Source: a virus. From it: a DNA stretch of 64,000 nucleotides. The notes beneath the pieces were generated by a model. That model had not been told where the DNA came from and ran no database searches. It was given only the letters and a program-made list of their open reading frames with translations. A program made the position numbers and the translations under genes. The DNA lies in IMG/VR virus record IMGVR_UViG_3300022723_000207, positions 62,001 through 126,000 of that record; one strand, given 5' to 3'. Numbering within the stretch: the first letter of the stretch is position 1; the number at the start of each line of letters is the position of its first letter. This document shows, in pieces, positions 45,618 to 51,689 of this stretch.

Positions 45618-45772
45618 CTTTGGCAATCAATAGCAGCAGAAACTAGGACGTCATTTCCGAATTAGCTCACTAGGTAGAGCATCAGTCTAGTAAACTGAGG
45701 GTAGTGGGTTCAATCCCCACATTCGCACCAAACACTGACCTCCATTCATTCTGCTGCGATTAATTGCCAAAG
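45618..45772 (+). ncRNA. RNA module 2, encloses tRNA-Thr-like gene
   Basis: Outer arms 45618-45641 and 45749-45772 pair over 24 positions with few mismatches. Left loop ACTA, 3-bp stem GGA/TCC, C.C mismatch, P2 GTCA/TGAC. P2 differs from the GTTAA/TTAAC of the other modules yet remains paired, a compensatory change. Confidence 0.75.
45657..45730 (+). tRNA. tRNA-Thr(AGT)-like
   Basis: D arm GCTC/GAGC, anticodon stem TCAGT/ACTGA with loop CTAGTAA, T arm GTGGG/CCCAC with TTCAATC, encoded ACCA. The acceptor has only six positions with a C.C end mismatch, and its 5' strand merges with the conserved TTCCG of module 2. An AGT anticodon is uncommon in bacteria. Confidence 0.65.
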
Positions 45773-45803
45773 CAACATTGACAATTTTATATAAGCTGCC
45801 AAC

Positions 45804-45960
45804 GATTTGCAACAAAGCAAAATCAGGAACTTGAGCGTTAATTCCGATAATTAGCTCTCTGGTAGAGCAATTGCATGCAAAGCAATGGGTACAGGTTCAA
45901 TTCCTGTATTATCACCAAAATTTAACCCTCGTCTATCCTGATTTTACTTTGTTGCAAATC
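45804..45960 (+). ncRNA. RNA module 3, encloses tRNA-Cys-like gene
   Basis: Outer arms 45804-45828 and 45936-45960 pair over 25 positions with one mismatch. Left loop ACTT, 3-bp stem GAG/CTC, C.C mismatch, P2 GTTAA (45837)/TTAAC (45922), then TTCCG. Confidence 0.75.
45846..45917 (+). tRNA. tRNA-Cys(GCA)-like
   Basis: Anticodon stem ATTGC/GCAAT with loop ATGCAAA, D arm GCTC/GAGC, T arm ACAGG/CCTGT with TTCAATT, encoded CCA. Acceptor GATAAT/ATTATC is only six pairs. A normal tRNA-Cys lies at 56701, so this is a second copy held inside module 3. Confidence 0.7.
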
Positions 45961-45961
45961 A

Positions 45962-46140
45962 ATTGAATGATAAGTATTAGGATTAGGAACTTCTGCGTTA
46001 ATTCCGCATCGGTAAACACAACTGACTTTAATCAGTTCACTGTAGGTTCGAATCCTACCTCCCCCACCATATGGGGGAGTGGTGAAAATCACGCACTACT
46101 TAACCCGGTACTCTCCTAGTCCTAATACTTACCATTCAAT
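45962..46140 (+). ncRNA. RNA module 4, encloses a permuted tRNA
   Basis: Outer arms 45962-45988 and 46114-46140 pair over 27 positions with few mismatches. Left loop ACTT, 3-bp stem CTG/CGG, C.C mismatch, P2 GTTAA (45997)/TTAAC (46100), then TTCCG. Confidence 0.78.
46011..46090 (+). tRNA. Circularly permuted tRNA, break in the D-loop
   Basis: The 3' part comes first: D-loop end GGTAAACAC, anticodon stem ACTGA/TCAGT, T arm GTAGG/CCTAC with TTCGAAT, acceptor CTCCCCC, ACCA. After a 3-nt spacer the 5' part follows: GGGGGAG, TG, GTGAAAATC. Acceptor strands pair 7/7 and D-stem GTG/CAC closes once the ends are joined. The anticodon loop has six (or eight) nt, so identity is uncertain (Lys- or Leu-like). 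Confidence 0.72.
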
Positions 46141-46279
46141 CTCTGGAACTTTTGCGTTAATCCCGATCTTGCATACGGAGCCGGATGCGTAGGTTCGATT
46201 CCTACTTCCCCCACCACTGGGGGAATAGCTCAGCGGTAGAGCGCCGTCGATCATAACTTAACCCATATCCATCCAGAGA
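46140..46279 (+). ncRNA. RNA module 5, encloses permuted tRNA-Arg
   Basis: Outer arms 46140-46147 and 46272-46279 pair over 8 positions. Left loop ACTT, weak 3-bp stem TTG/CAT, C.C mismatch, P2 GTTAA (46156)/TTAAC (46258), then TCCCG. Confidence 0.75.
46171..46246 (+). tRNA. Circularly permuted tRNA-Arg(ACG), break in the anticodon stem
   Basis: The 3' part (46171-46216) holds GC, loop ATACGGA, GCCGG, ATGC, GTAGG, TTCGATT, CCTAC, TTCCCCC, ACCA. After CT the 5' part (46219-46246) holds GGGGGAA, TA, GCTC, AGCGGTA, GAGC, G, CCG. Joining CCG to GC gives a complete cloverleaf: acceptor 7/7, D 4/4, anticodon 5/5, T 5/5. An ordinary tRNA-Arg(ACG) lies at 54210. Confidence 0.8.
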
Positions 46280-46338
46280 CTTTTGCTCCCCATCAGACTT
46301 GCCGACAGGCCCTGGTGGGGTTATTTTTGGTAGCTTGA

Positions 46339-46415
46339 TGCGGGGTAGTGCAGTCCGGTAGCATGTGAGCCTCATAAGCTCAAGGTCGGAGGTTCGAATC
46401 CTTCCCCCGCTTCCA
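46339..46415 (+). tRNA. tRNA-Met(CAT)
   Basis: Acceptor TGCGGGG/CCCCGCT with a T.T mismatch at the end, D arm GTGC/GCAT, anticodon stem TGAGC/GCTCA with CTCATAA, T arm GGAGG/CCTTC, encoded CCA. An unpaired first position is an initiator-like trait, so an initiator role is possible. Confidence 0.85.
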
Positions 46416-46503
46416 AAAGGGCCACGGTACCGCAAAAGTGGTACAAGGTCCGACAATCCTGAAGCCGCCCTATTAAGGGCGGCTTCAGCTGTATTTAAAC
46501 ATT

Positions 46504-46860
46504 ATGAAAACGATAGTAGCTGGATCAAGGTATATTACAGATCCAGCGTTTGTAATTGATGCTGTTGATAAGTCTGATTTTGAGATAACAGAAGTTGTTA
46601 GCGGCGGTCAGCGTGGTGTTGATAAACTTGGAGAAGATTACGCTGAAGCAGCTGGCTTGCCTTTAAAGGTGTTTGAGGCAGATTGGAATAAATATGGTGA
46701 TTCTGCTGGACCTATTCGTAATGGGCAAATGGCGGAATATGCTGACGCAGCCATAATCGTATGGGATGGCAAGAGTCGAGGATCTAAAGATATGATGTTG
46801 AAAGCTTACAAAAATGGCCTTAAAGTGTACGTTTATAATATCGGTGAGCCAAATATATAA
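46504..46860 (+). CDS. SLOG/DprA-like (DUF2493-type) protein
   Basis: 118 residues of Rossmann-like SLOG fold: MKTIVAGSRYITDP at the start, VVSGGQRGVDKLGEDYAEA (about 32-50), GPIRNGQMAEYADAAIIVWDG. Such domains bind nucleotide-derived ligands; the phage role is unknown. No Shine-Dalgarno; an A/T stretch precedes the ATG. Confidence 0.78.
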   Translation: MKTIVAGSRYITDPAFVIDAVDKSDFEITEVVSGGQRGVDKLGEDYAEAAGLPLKVFEADWNKYGDSAGPIRNGQMAEYADAAIIVWDGKSRGSKDMMLKAYKNGLKVYVYNIGEPNI

Positions 46861-46863
46861 TGT

Positions 46864-47751
46864 ATGAATTTTATCAACCAAATTGAAGATGTATTTTCTG
46901 AGTCTCCTATTGATCCAGTGAGGCCTGCCCTTGATCCTGTTATGTTCGATGAGGATGAAGAACTAAAACCAGAGATAATGGAATTCCTCAAGAAAATTGT
47001 CGATGATATTGATAAGAATGTGGTTCCTGTAATTGGAAAGTCCTTAATTAAGGGGTCTATTCTCAGTTATCAATGGTTGCCTCATACCGATGTTGATTTG
47101 TTGGTTGAAATTGATGAGAATATTAATGATCATCAATGGGATGTTATTGGTGATCAAATTGAAGAACGTTATGATGGTTTATTCATTCCCGGCACCAAAC
47201 ACCCTTTGCAGGTGTTCGCAAAGCGTGGCAAGTACGATATAGCTGATGCTGATGGTGTTTACGATCTCTATAGGGGTTGGGTTAAAGGTCCGTATTCACA
47301 TAAAGTAGATGTTCAGAAGTATATGGACGAATTCAGAGATGTAGTTCAAAACATGGATTTAACTGCTGGGGAATTGAGAAGAGATTTAATTGATTATGAT
47401 ATATTAAATGATCTTGGCGAAGATGAAATAAAAGGGTTAAAGGCTCAATTACGTGCCAAATTGGATGAAATTGATCAAGGTGTGGACAGTCTGTTATTTC
47501 AACGTCAAGCGGTCAAGGATGCAAGGCGCGATGCTTTTGATAGGGATATGACTCTCGATGAAATTAAAGAGTTTGGGTCTAAGAACCTATTGCCAGCTAA
47601 TGTGATTCAAAAAATGTTAGAGCGTTATCACTATATGAATATCTTATCTAAGATGAAGAAAATTAAAGATGATGACGATAAGTTAGACGACGATGATATT
47701 GAAGAACTTAATGATATTTTCAATATCGAGGGCTTAAATTATGAAGCTTGA
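46864..47751 (+). CDS. Predicted nucleotidyltransferase
   Basis: 295 residues. KGSILSYQWLPHTDVDLLVE (about 60-79) gives the GS-x-DxD polymerase-beta-type motif; later Asp-rich segments and a helical C-terminus follow. It begins three nt after the SLOG gene. Substrate unknown. Confidence 0.7.
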   Translation: MNFINQIEDVFSESPIDPVRPALDPVMFDEDEELKPEIMEFLKKIVDDIDKNVVPVIGKSLIKGSILSYQWLPHTDVDLLVEIDENINDHQWDVIGDQIEERYDGLFIPGTKHPLQVFAKRGKYDIADADGVYDLYRGWVKGPYSHKVDVQKYMDEFRDVVQNMDLTAGELRRDLIDYDILNDLGEDEIKGLKAQLRAKLDEIDQGVDSLLFQRQAVKDARRDAFDRDMTLDEIKEFGSKNLLPANVIQKMLERYHYMNILSKMKKIKDDDDKLDDDDIEELNDIFNIEGLNYEA

Positions 47752-48256
47752 TATGATTAATGAAGATTTTGATTATGACAATCTAGCTAAGGATAAATGG
47801 CAAGAGCTTCTTAAAGAATTAATGGATATTGATGGATTTAGCTTCGATCTTGAGAATGATTATGATGTAAGCAAGGATAGATTGATAACTGTTCATGAAG
47901 ATGAAGATTCTGAGCTAAAAGATCAAGCCCGTTGCCAAATGTTTGAGGCAGGCGGCGATTGGCAAGAACCTACTTGCTACTTCCGTTGTCAAGCGGTTAA
48001 TGGACGATTCTATTGTTCTTGTACTGATCGACTGATTTCGCCGCATGATGGCGGTGGCATGTTTTGTTTGATTCCCCCGAAAGATGGTGGTAATTATCAT
48101 TTAGTTGAAACAGAGGATGGGAGGTTTGTGCCTGCGGACGCGGATGGCACCAAGGATCGTGATGAGAGAATGACTTATAATGAAAAAGATTGTTGGGAAT
48201 GGTTAAAAGATATGTTGGATAACATGAGAAAAGATGCTATGGAAGAAATGAAATGA
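47741..48256 (+). CDS. Hypothetical protein
   Basis: 171 residues overlapping the upstream gene by 11 nt. Central Cys-containing beta region (CYFRCQAVNGRFYCSCTD at about 77-94) and an acidic helical C-terminus. It is coupled to the next gene by ATGA. Confidence 0.55.
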   Translation: MKLDMINEDFDYDNLAKDKWQELLKELMDIDGFSFDLENDYDVSKDRLITVHEDEDSELKDQARCQMFEAGGDWQEPTCYFRCQAVNGRFYCSCTDRLISPHDGGGMFCLIPPKDGGNYHLVETEDGRFVPADADGTKDRDERMTYNEKDCWEWLKDMLDNMRKDAMEEMK

Positions 48257-48564
48257 ACGACAATTATCCGCGTGCCGCAGAAAATGCACCAGAAGAAGTT
48301 AAAAGTCTAGTCGATGCTATTTTGGTTGGCGGGCTACCGGACGATCTGCCTTTATTGTATGCCATATTGGGAAGCGGTACTCCTCCCTATAAGATGAGTC
48401 GGGAGGACTCTGAATATCAGAGTGAACCTAGTGGTAATCAGATGTGCGCTAATTGTGAATATGCTTACAAAAAAGTCGTCAGAGATCGTTATATCTGTTC
48501 TCAAATTCGTGGGCCTATTGAACTAGACGGTTGGTGTAGGCTTTGGGTTCCGCCCATTAAATAG
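48253..48564 (+). CDS. Small protein with HiPIP-like cysteine pattern
   Basis: 103 residues. The C-terminal half has MCANCEYAYKKVVRDRYICS followed by IELDGWCRLW: C-x2-C, C and GWC. This spacing resembles high-potential iron-sulfur proteins or small zinc folds. Iron-sulfur binding is inference only. Confidence 0.55.
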   Translation: MNDNYPRAAENAPEEVKSLVDAILVGGLPDDLPLLYAILGSGTPPYKMSREDSEYQSEPSGNQMCANCEYAYKKVVRDRYICSQIRGPIELDGWCRLWVPPIK

Positions 48565-48571
48565 GAATACA

Positions 48572-48982
48572 ATGAAGTTTAGAACCGTTTATGGCATCCT
48601 TCCAGTTTTAATCTTTTATCCTGATATAAAAGATGCTCATTGGACCGCCAAGCAAAATGGACCGTTTATTAGAATTCGTGAGTTTAAGGGTGATGAAGGT
48701 GTGGCCAGACATGAAATGACGACTTTTATAGATTCAACAGAAGATCCAGACGATCCTTATGTAGACGAAAGTGGCTACAACGAATGGATTGATCGTCTTG
48801 GGGTTGAACCAATTGCCAGTACAGCGAGTGGCGATGCGGACGGTTACGAAGTTTATGTTAGAGTACTAGAGCCATTGCCACCAGAAGCCGAGGTATATAG
48901 ATCTAGTGTTATAGATGGAATTGGTGTGGATAAAGATAGCCACTTTGATATGATGATGGATGAGTTTGGTGAATGGCCGTGA
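48572..48982 (+). CDS. Hypothetical protein
   Basis: 136 residues with AGGAAT before the ATG. The segment VARHEMTTFID recalls a metal-binding HE pair, but a complete protease motif is absent. Last gene before a promoter and tRNA block. Confidence 0.55.
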   Translation: MKFRTVYGILPVLIFYPDIKDAHWTAKQNGPFIRIREFKGDEGVARHEMTTFIDSTEDPDDPYVDESGYNEWIDRLGVEPIASTASGDADGYEVYVRVLEPLPPEAEVYRSSVIDGIGVDKDSHFDMMMDEFGEWP

Positions 48983-49021
48983 TAGATAATTTACGATTCT
49001 TTGCGGACTGTTAGAAATGAC

Positions 49022-49050
49022 TTGACAATTCGGAACGATTCCGATAAAAT
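49022..49050 (+). promoter_or_regulatory. Strong sigma70-like promoter
   Basis: TTGACA, exactly 17 nt, TAAAAT. It precedes a 40-codon gene and a strong terminator, forming a small self-contained transcription unit. Confidence 0.75.
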
Positions 49051-49061
49051 ATAGGGCAGAC

Positions 49062-49184
49062 ATGAACTCACACCCATTACTTATGGAAGCCACGATGGCG
49101 ACAGCAGAACAAGCAGTCGAGCGATTCGACGTGTTTGGATGGGACTGCGGTATTAAGACCGATCCAGACCCAGGTGGCACCTAA
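49062..49184 (+). CDS. 40-residue peptide
   Basis: Begins about a dozen nt after the -10 box, so the leader is very short. Sequence starts MNSHPLLMEATMATAEQ and ends GIKTDPDPGGT. With its own promoter and terminator it could be an early regulatory peptide; no family recognised. Confidence 0.5.
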   Translation: MNSHPLLMEATMATAEQAVERFDVFGWDCGIKTDPDPGGT

Positions 49185-49210
49185 GAGTTCAGTATAATCA
49201 AGAACCTCTT

Positions 49211-49252
49211 AAGAGCCCCTGGGAACTAAAAAGCCCAGGGGCTCTTGCTTTT
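49211..49252 (+). terminator. Strong rho-independent terminator
   Basis: AAGAGCCCCTGGG pairs with CCCAGGGGCTCTT, followed by GCTTTT. It ends the 40-residue peptide unit. Confidence 0.9.
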
Positions 49253-49260
49253 GGTACCCT

Positions 49261-49289
49261 TTGACAATTTTATAGATGTGGATTAACAC
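49261..49289 (+). promoter_or_regulatory. Sigma70-like promoter before tRNA-Asp
   Basis: TTGACA, 17 nt, TAACAC. The first 14 bases match a stretch at 45778, between modules 2 and 3. tRNA-Asp starts 3 nt downstream. Confidence 0.5.
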
Positions 49290-49291
49290 TT

Positions 49292-49369
49292 GGCCCTTTA
49301 GCTCAGACGGTCTAGAGCACTTGCTTGTCACGCAAGAGGTCGCGGGTTCGATCCCCGCAAGGGTCGCCA
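49292..49369 (+). tRNA. tRNA-Asp(GTC)
   Basis: Acceptor GGCCCTT/AAGGGTC, D arm GCTC/GAGC, anticodon stem CTTGC/GCAAG with TTGTCAC, T arm GCGGG/CCCGC, G73, encoded CCA. Confidence 0.95.
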
Positions 49370-49373
49370 AACT

Positions 49374-49402
49374 AAGTCCCCCACTTCGGTGGGGGACTTT
49401 TA
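49374..49402 (+). terminator. Hairpin between tRNA-Asp and tRNA-Glu
   Basis: AGTCCCCCAC pairs with GTGGGGGACT around TTCG, followed by TTT. It is a terminator or a processing hairpin. Confidence 0.75.
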
Positions 49403-49403
49403 T

Positions 49404-49475
49404 GCTCCCATGGTCTAGTGGTTATGACGACAGATTTTCAATCTGTAAACAGGAGTTCAATTCTCCTTGGGAGTA
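49404..49475 (+). tRNA. tRNA-Glu(TTC)
   Basis: Acceptor GCTCCCA/TGGGAGT, anticodon stem ACAGA/TCTGT with TTTTCAA, T arm AGGAG/CTCCT. CCA is not encoded. Confidence 0.92.
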
Positions 49476-49484
49476 CTAGAATAT

Positions 49485-49570
49485 GCACCGACCCTCGCTA
49501 AAGAGGGAAGTCTCCTAGGGTTCGCGGCCTATAATGGGGGCTTCGGGTGGGGTAGAACCATCTCGGTGCT
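49485..49570 (+). ncRNA. tRNA-like RNA of unknown identity
   Basis: GCACCGA pairs with TCGGTGC as a 7-bp acceptor-like stem. Inside are CCCTC/GAGGG and GGTGG/CCATC, the latter with a 7-nt loop (GGTAGAA) at the T-arm position. There is no canonical T-loop, anticodon arm or CCA. It lies between tRNA-Glu and tRNA-Gly and may be a tRNA mimic or a decayed tRNA. Confidence 0.5.
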
Positions 49571-49574
49571 CTAT

Positions 49575-49649
49575 GCAGATATGGTGATAATGGTAGCACG
49601 TCGCCTTGCCAAGGCGAGGGCGCGGGTTCGATTCCCGCTATCTGCTCCA
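49575..49649 (+). tRNA. tRNA-Gly(GCC)
   Basis: Acceptor GCAGATA/TATCTGC, anticodon stem TCGCC/GGCGA with TTGCCAA, T-loop TTCGATT, U73, encoded CCA. Confidence 0.93.
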
Positions 49650-49655
49650 GTTTGT

Positions 49656-49708
49656 CGTAGTGAGCCCACTGTAGAAGGCCCTGGGTTCAAGTCCCAGTAC
49701 CCACACCA
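49656..49708 (+). pseudogene. Orphan 3' half of a tRNA
   Basis: T arm CTGGG/CCCAG with TTCAAGT, acceptor strand TACCCAC and ACCA are intact, but no matching GTGGGTA 5' strand occurs nearby. Either a decayed tRNA or one half of a split tRNA. Confidence 0.55.
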
Positions 49709-49711
49709 CCT

Positions 49712-49829
49712 TAGGGGTAGATGCGATTGGTGAGCATTTCGTTATGGCGTCCTGCGGTAGCGCTGCCATAGGGACACGGGCTTGCCCGTACTAGCGAATG
49801 AAGCAGGTTCGATTCCTGCACCCCTAACA
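49712..49829 (+). tRNA. tRNA with about 42-nt insertion in the anticodon loop
   Basis: Acceptor TAGGGGT/ACCCCTA, D arm ATGC/GCAT, anticodon stem TCGTT/AGCGA, variable loop ATGAA and T arm GCAGG/CCTGC with TTCGATT are all intact. The anticodon loop spans 49 nt (49744-49792) and folds into two hairpins (ATGGC/GCCAT and ACGGG/CCCGT). After removal of 42 nt a normal 7-nt loop would remain; the anticodon depends on the exact cut. Confidence 0.65.
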
Positions 49830-49832
49830 ATT

Positions 49833-49888
49833 AACCCAGCTGAGGTTCGACCTTTCACAGGAGGGATGGGCTGTGACCCAGCTGGGTT
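49833..49888 (+). ncRNA. Three-way-junction-like RNA after the tRNA block
   Basis: AACCCAGCTG pairs with CAGCTGGGTT, enclosing AGGT/ACCT and CACAG/CTGTG hairpins. No open reading frame or U-run. Could be a processing signal or small RNA. Confidence 0.45.
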
Positions 49889-49991
49889 CCTTCTTCCTTA
49901 TGCTCGTGAAACGGGCGCTGGCAGAACCCCCAGTATCGTGGCAGGCGATTGAGTGTTATTAATTAGTGGATTGTTATTGTTACAAACAGGC

Positions 49992-50234
49992 ATGAATGGT
50001 GTGCATTATATCGATGGTTATAAAATATATATTGAAGATGGTATGTTGTATGTCAATAGTGTTAAAGATAAAAGATTTAAGACTCCTGCCGGTGTTGTCT
50101 TTGCCACTGGCAGTGTTTTTAGATCTTATAGGAAACACTTTTATCATGAATATGGAAGAGCTTATGTTGGTGATAAGATTGTGAGTGAAGAAGTATCTAA
50201 GGAGGTTATTTGTAAGATCAAAGATATGTTATGA
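49992..50234 (+). CDS. Hypothetical protein
   Basis: 80 residues from ATG 49992. GTTACAAACA lies just before the start and recurs before ATG 58978, so it may be a shared upstream element. The next gene starts in an ATGA overlap. No family recognised. Confidence 0.5.
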   Translation: MNGVHYIDGYKIYIEDGMLYVNSVKDKRFKTPAGVVFATGSVFRSYRKHFYHEYGRAYVGDKIVSEEVSKEVICKIKDML

Positions 50235-51106
50235 TTGATTTAATTAGCAAGCTGTTGATATCAGAGTCAAGAAAGCTTTCTGAAGCATTTTCTGCTCAGA
50301 ATAAAAGAGCATATCAACGTGAATATGACAGAATTAAAGACCAATTAATAAGTTATGATTTAAATCCTGATGATTTTGTAAAAAATGATGCCAGAGTTAC
50401 TACTGGTGAAATGAGAAAAATTAAAAATGCTATTCAAAAGGTACAACAGGAGAAAGAGTTACAGGCTAGAAAAAGCGCTGAAACTCAAGATATCCAAGAT
50501 CAAATTGATGATCTTTATGACCAGTTAGAAGCTGCTGGCAAGCAAGACATTGCTGACGAGCTTCTTCAACAATCTACAGGGAAAGAAGATCCTAATAGTT
50601 GGTTGTTAGATCAATATAAGTCTGTACTAGACCCAGAGCATGGTTGGGAGCAAAGAGGTAAAGATTTAGAAGCTGAGATGCCAAGAGACATGCCTGATGT
50701 GGACAAAAGAGGTCATGACATAGCTGACTTTGATGTGGACGAATTACCTGCTGATGTAGAAGATGATTCTAACATCAGAAGATTCAAGCATATGACTTTG
50801 AAAATAATGAATTTATTGGATATTTCAAGAGTAGAAATGGCATCATTAATGAACCATTTGAACATAGATAGCCACATTATAAGTAATATATTTCCCACTG
50901 TTAGACAGAGCAAAATCCAAAATGTGGCCCATGCTAGGGCTGCCAAAAAGATACAGAATGCAGACCCAGAGGTAAAAGCTGCATTGAAAAATTCACTAAG
51001 CGCAATAATGCAGCATGGAACTTATAAACTTGGAGAAGACATAGTTATTATGTCTGAGTCTGGTGTCAGTCTAATACCAGCTGGGACTAAGATCTTAATT
51101 GTGTGA
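50231..51106 (+). CDS. Coiled-coil hypothetical protein
   Basis: 291 residues. Helical, Gln/Glu/Lys-rich N-terminal 120 residues (KVQQEKELQARKSAETQDIQ), acidic linker, helical C-terminal domain (about 180-265) and a short beta tail ending SLIPAGTKILIV. No family recognised. Confidence 0.6.
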   Translation: MIDLISKLLISESRKLSEAFSAQNKRAYQREYDRIKDQLISYDLNPDDFVKNDARVTTGEMRKIKNAIQKVQQEKELQARKSAETQDIQDQIDDLYDQLEAAGKQDIADELLQQSTGKEDPNSWLLDQYKSVLDPEHGWEQRGKDLEAEMPRDMPDVDKRGHDIADFDVDELPADVEDDSNIRRFKHMTLKIMNLLDISRVEMASLMNHLNIDSHIISNIFPTVRQSKIQNVAHARAAKKIQNADPEVKAALKNSLSAIMQHGTYKLGEDIVIMSESGVSLIPAGTKILIV

Positions 51107-51251
51107 GATACTTAGGACATTTTGACATATGAATAGGGCATGCCTTTTGAACTATTTGGATTACTCATGACATTCACAAGGGTCCCTTATGGAGTACCAC
51201 AGAGTATTTCATTTACATGCAAAACTCATCTGATTTAGTAAAAGAAGTGCG

Positions 51252-51464
51252 TTGCAACAGAATGTCTTCCTCAAGCTGGGAGACAATTGGTACAAGTACA
51301 CGATGCCAAGTGGTGTTTTAGGTGACATGTTGATGGCTCTTAGTCTTGGTAAATACTATAATTCCTTTATTAGAGGGAATTTTGGTGAGGCTCGTACTAC
51401 TCAAGCGGCTGTGAGTAAGGCCAAAGCGAGAGTTTTGTATGTGCAGCCAAGTAAAGAGAACTAG
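51252..51464 (+). CDS. Small hypothetical protein, uncertain start
   Basis: 70 residues from a TTG; no good ribosome-binding site. Another frame starting at ATG 51216 overlaps the beginning, so the N-terminus may be frameshifted. Core YYNSFIRGNFGEARTTQAAV looks protein-like. Confidence 0.4.
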   Translation: MQQNVFLKLGDNWYKYTMPSGVLGDMLMALSLGKYYNSFIRGNFGEARTTQAAVSKAKARVLYVQPSKEN

Positions 51465-51610
51465 CCTTGTGATATCGGGGGTTCCTGCTAGAGCTGCTAT
51501 TATAGTGTAATCGACATTTATTAGTTAAGTTTAGACAAGAAATTTTCAATAGTGGCCCCCGTTTGTCATGGTGATACTAGTTGTAGCGTGCGGCAATACA
51601 TGATATTTAT

Positions 51611-51688
51611 GCGCTGGTAGCTCAGTCTGGTTAGAGCGCACGCCTGATAAGCGTGTTGTCGGTGGTTCAAATCCACCTCAGCGCACCA
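51611..51688 (+). tRNA. tRNA-Ile(GAT)
   Basis: Acceptor GCGCTGG/TCAGCGC, D arm GCTC/GAGC, anticodon stem CACGC/GCGTG with CTGATAA, T arm GGTGG/CCACC, encoded ACCA. Confidence 0.95.
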
Positions 51689-51689
51689 T

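Noticed and set aside
45546-46279. CRISPR array
   Set aside because: Repeats are inverted pairs with different sequences in each unit, not direct repeats with unique spacers.
45546-46279. Group I or II permuted intron-exon arrangement
   Set aside because: Only about 45 nt flank each side and no group I or II core motifs are visible; the real group I intron at 59227 looks quite different.
45962-46279. Archaeal-type bulge-helix-bulge at the permuted tRNA junctions
   Set aside because: A GATC/GATC pairing near the module 5 junction is suggestive, but module 4 has no equivalent, so no common motif supports it.
46202-46559. Open frames across the module 5 tRNA and tRNA-Met
   Set aside because: They translate tRNA sequence and have no ribosome-binding site.
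48572-48982. Zinc metalloprotease from the ARHEM segment
   Set aside because: HE is not followed by the second His or a downstream ligand, so the motif is incomplete.
49276-49733. Open frames across tRNA-Asp, Glu and Gly
   Set aside because: They read through tRNA genes and terminators.
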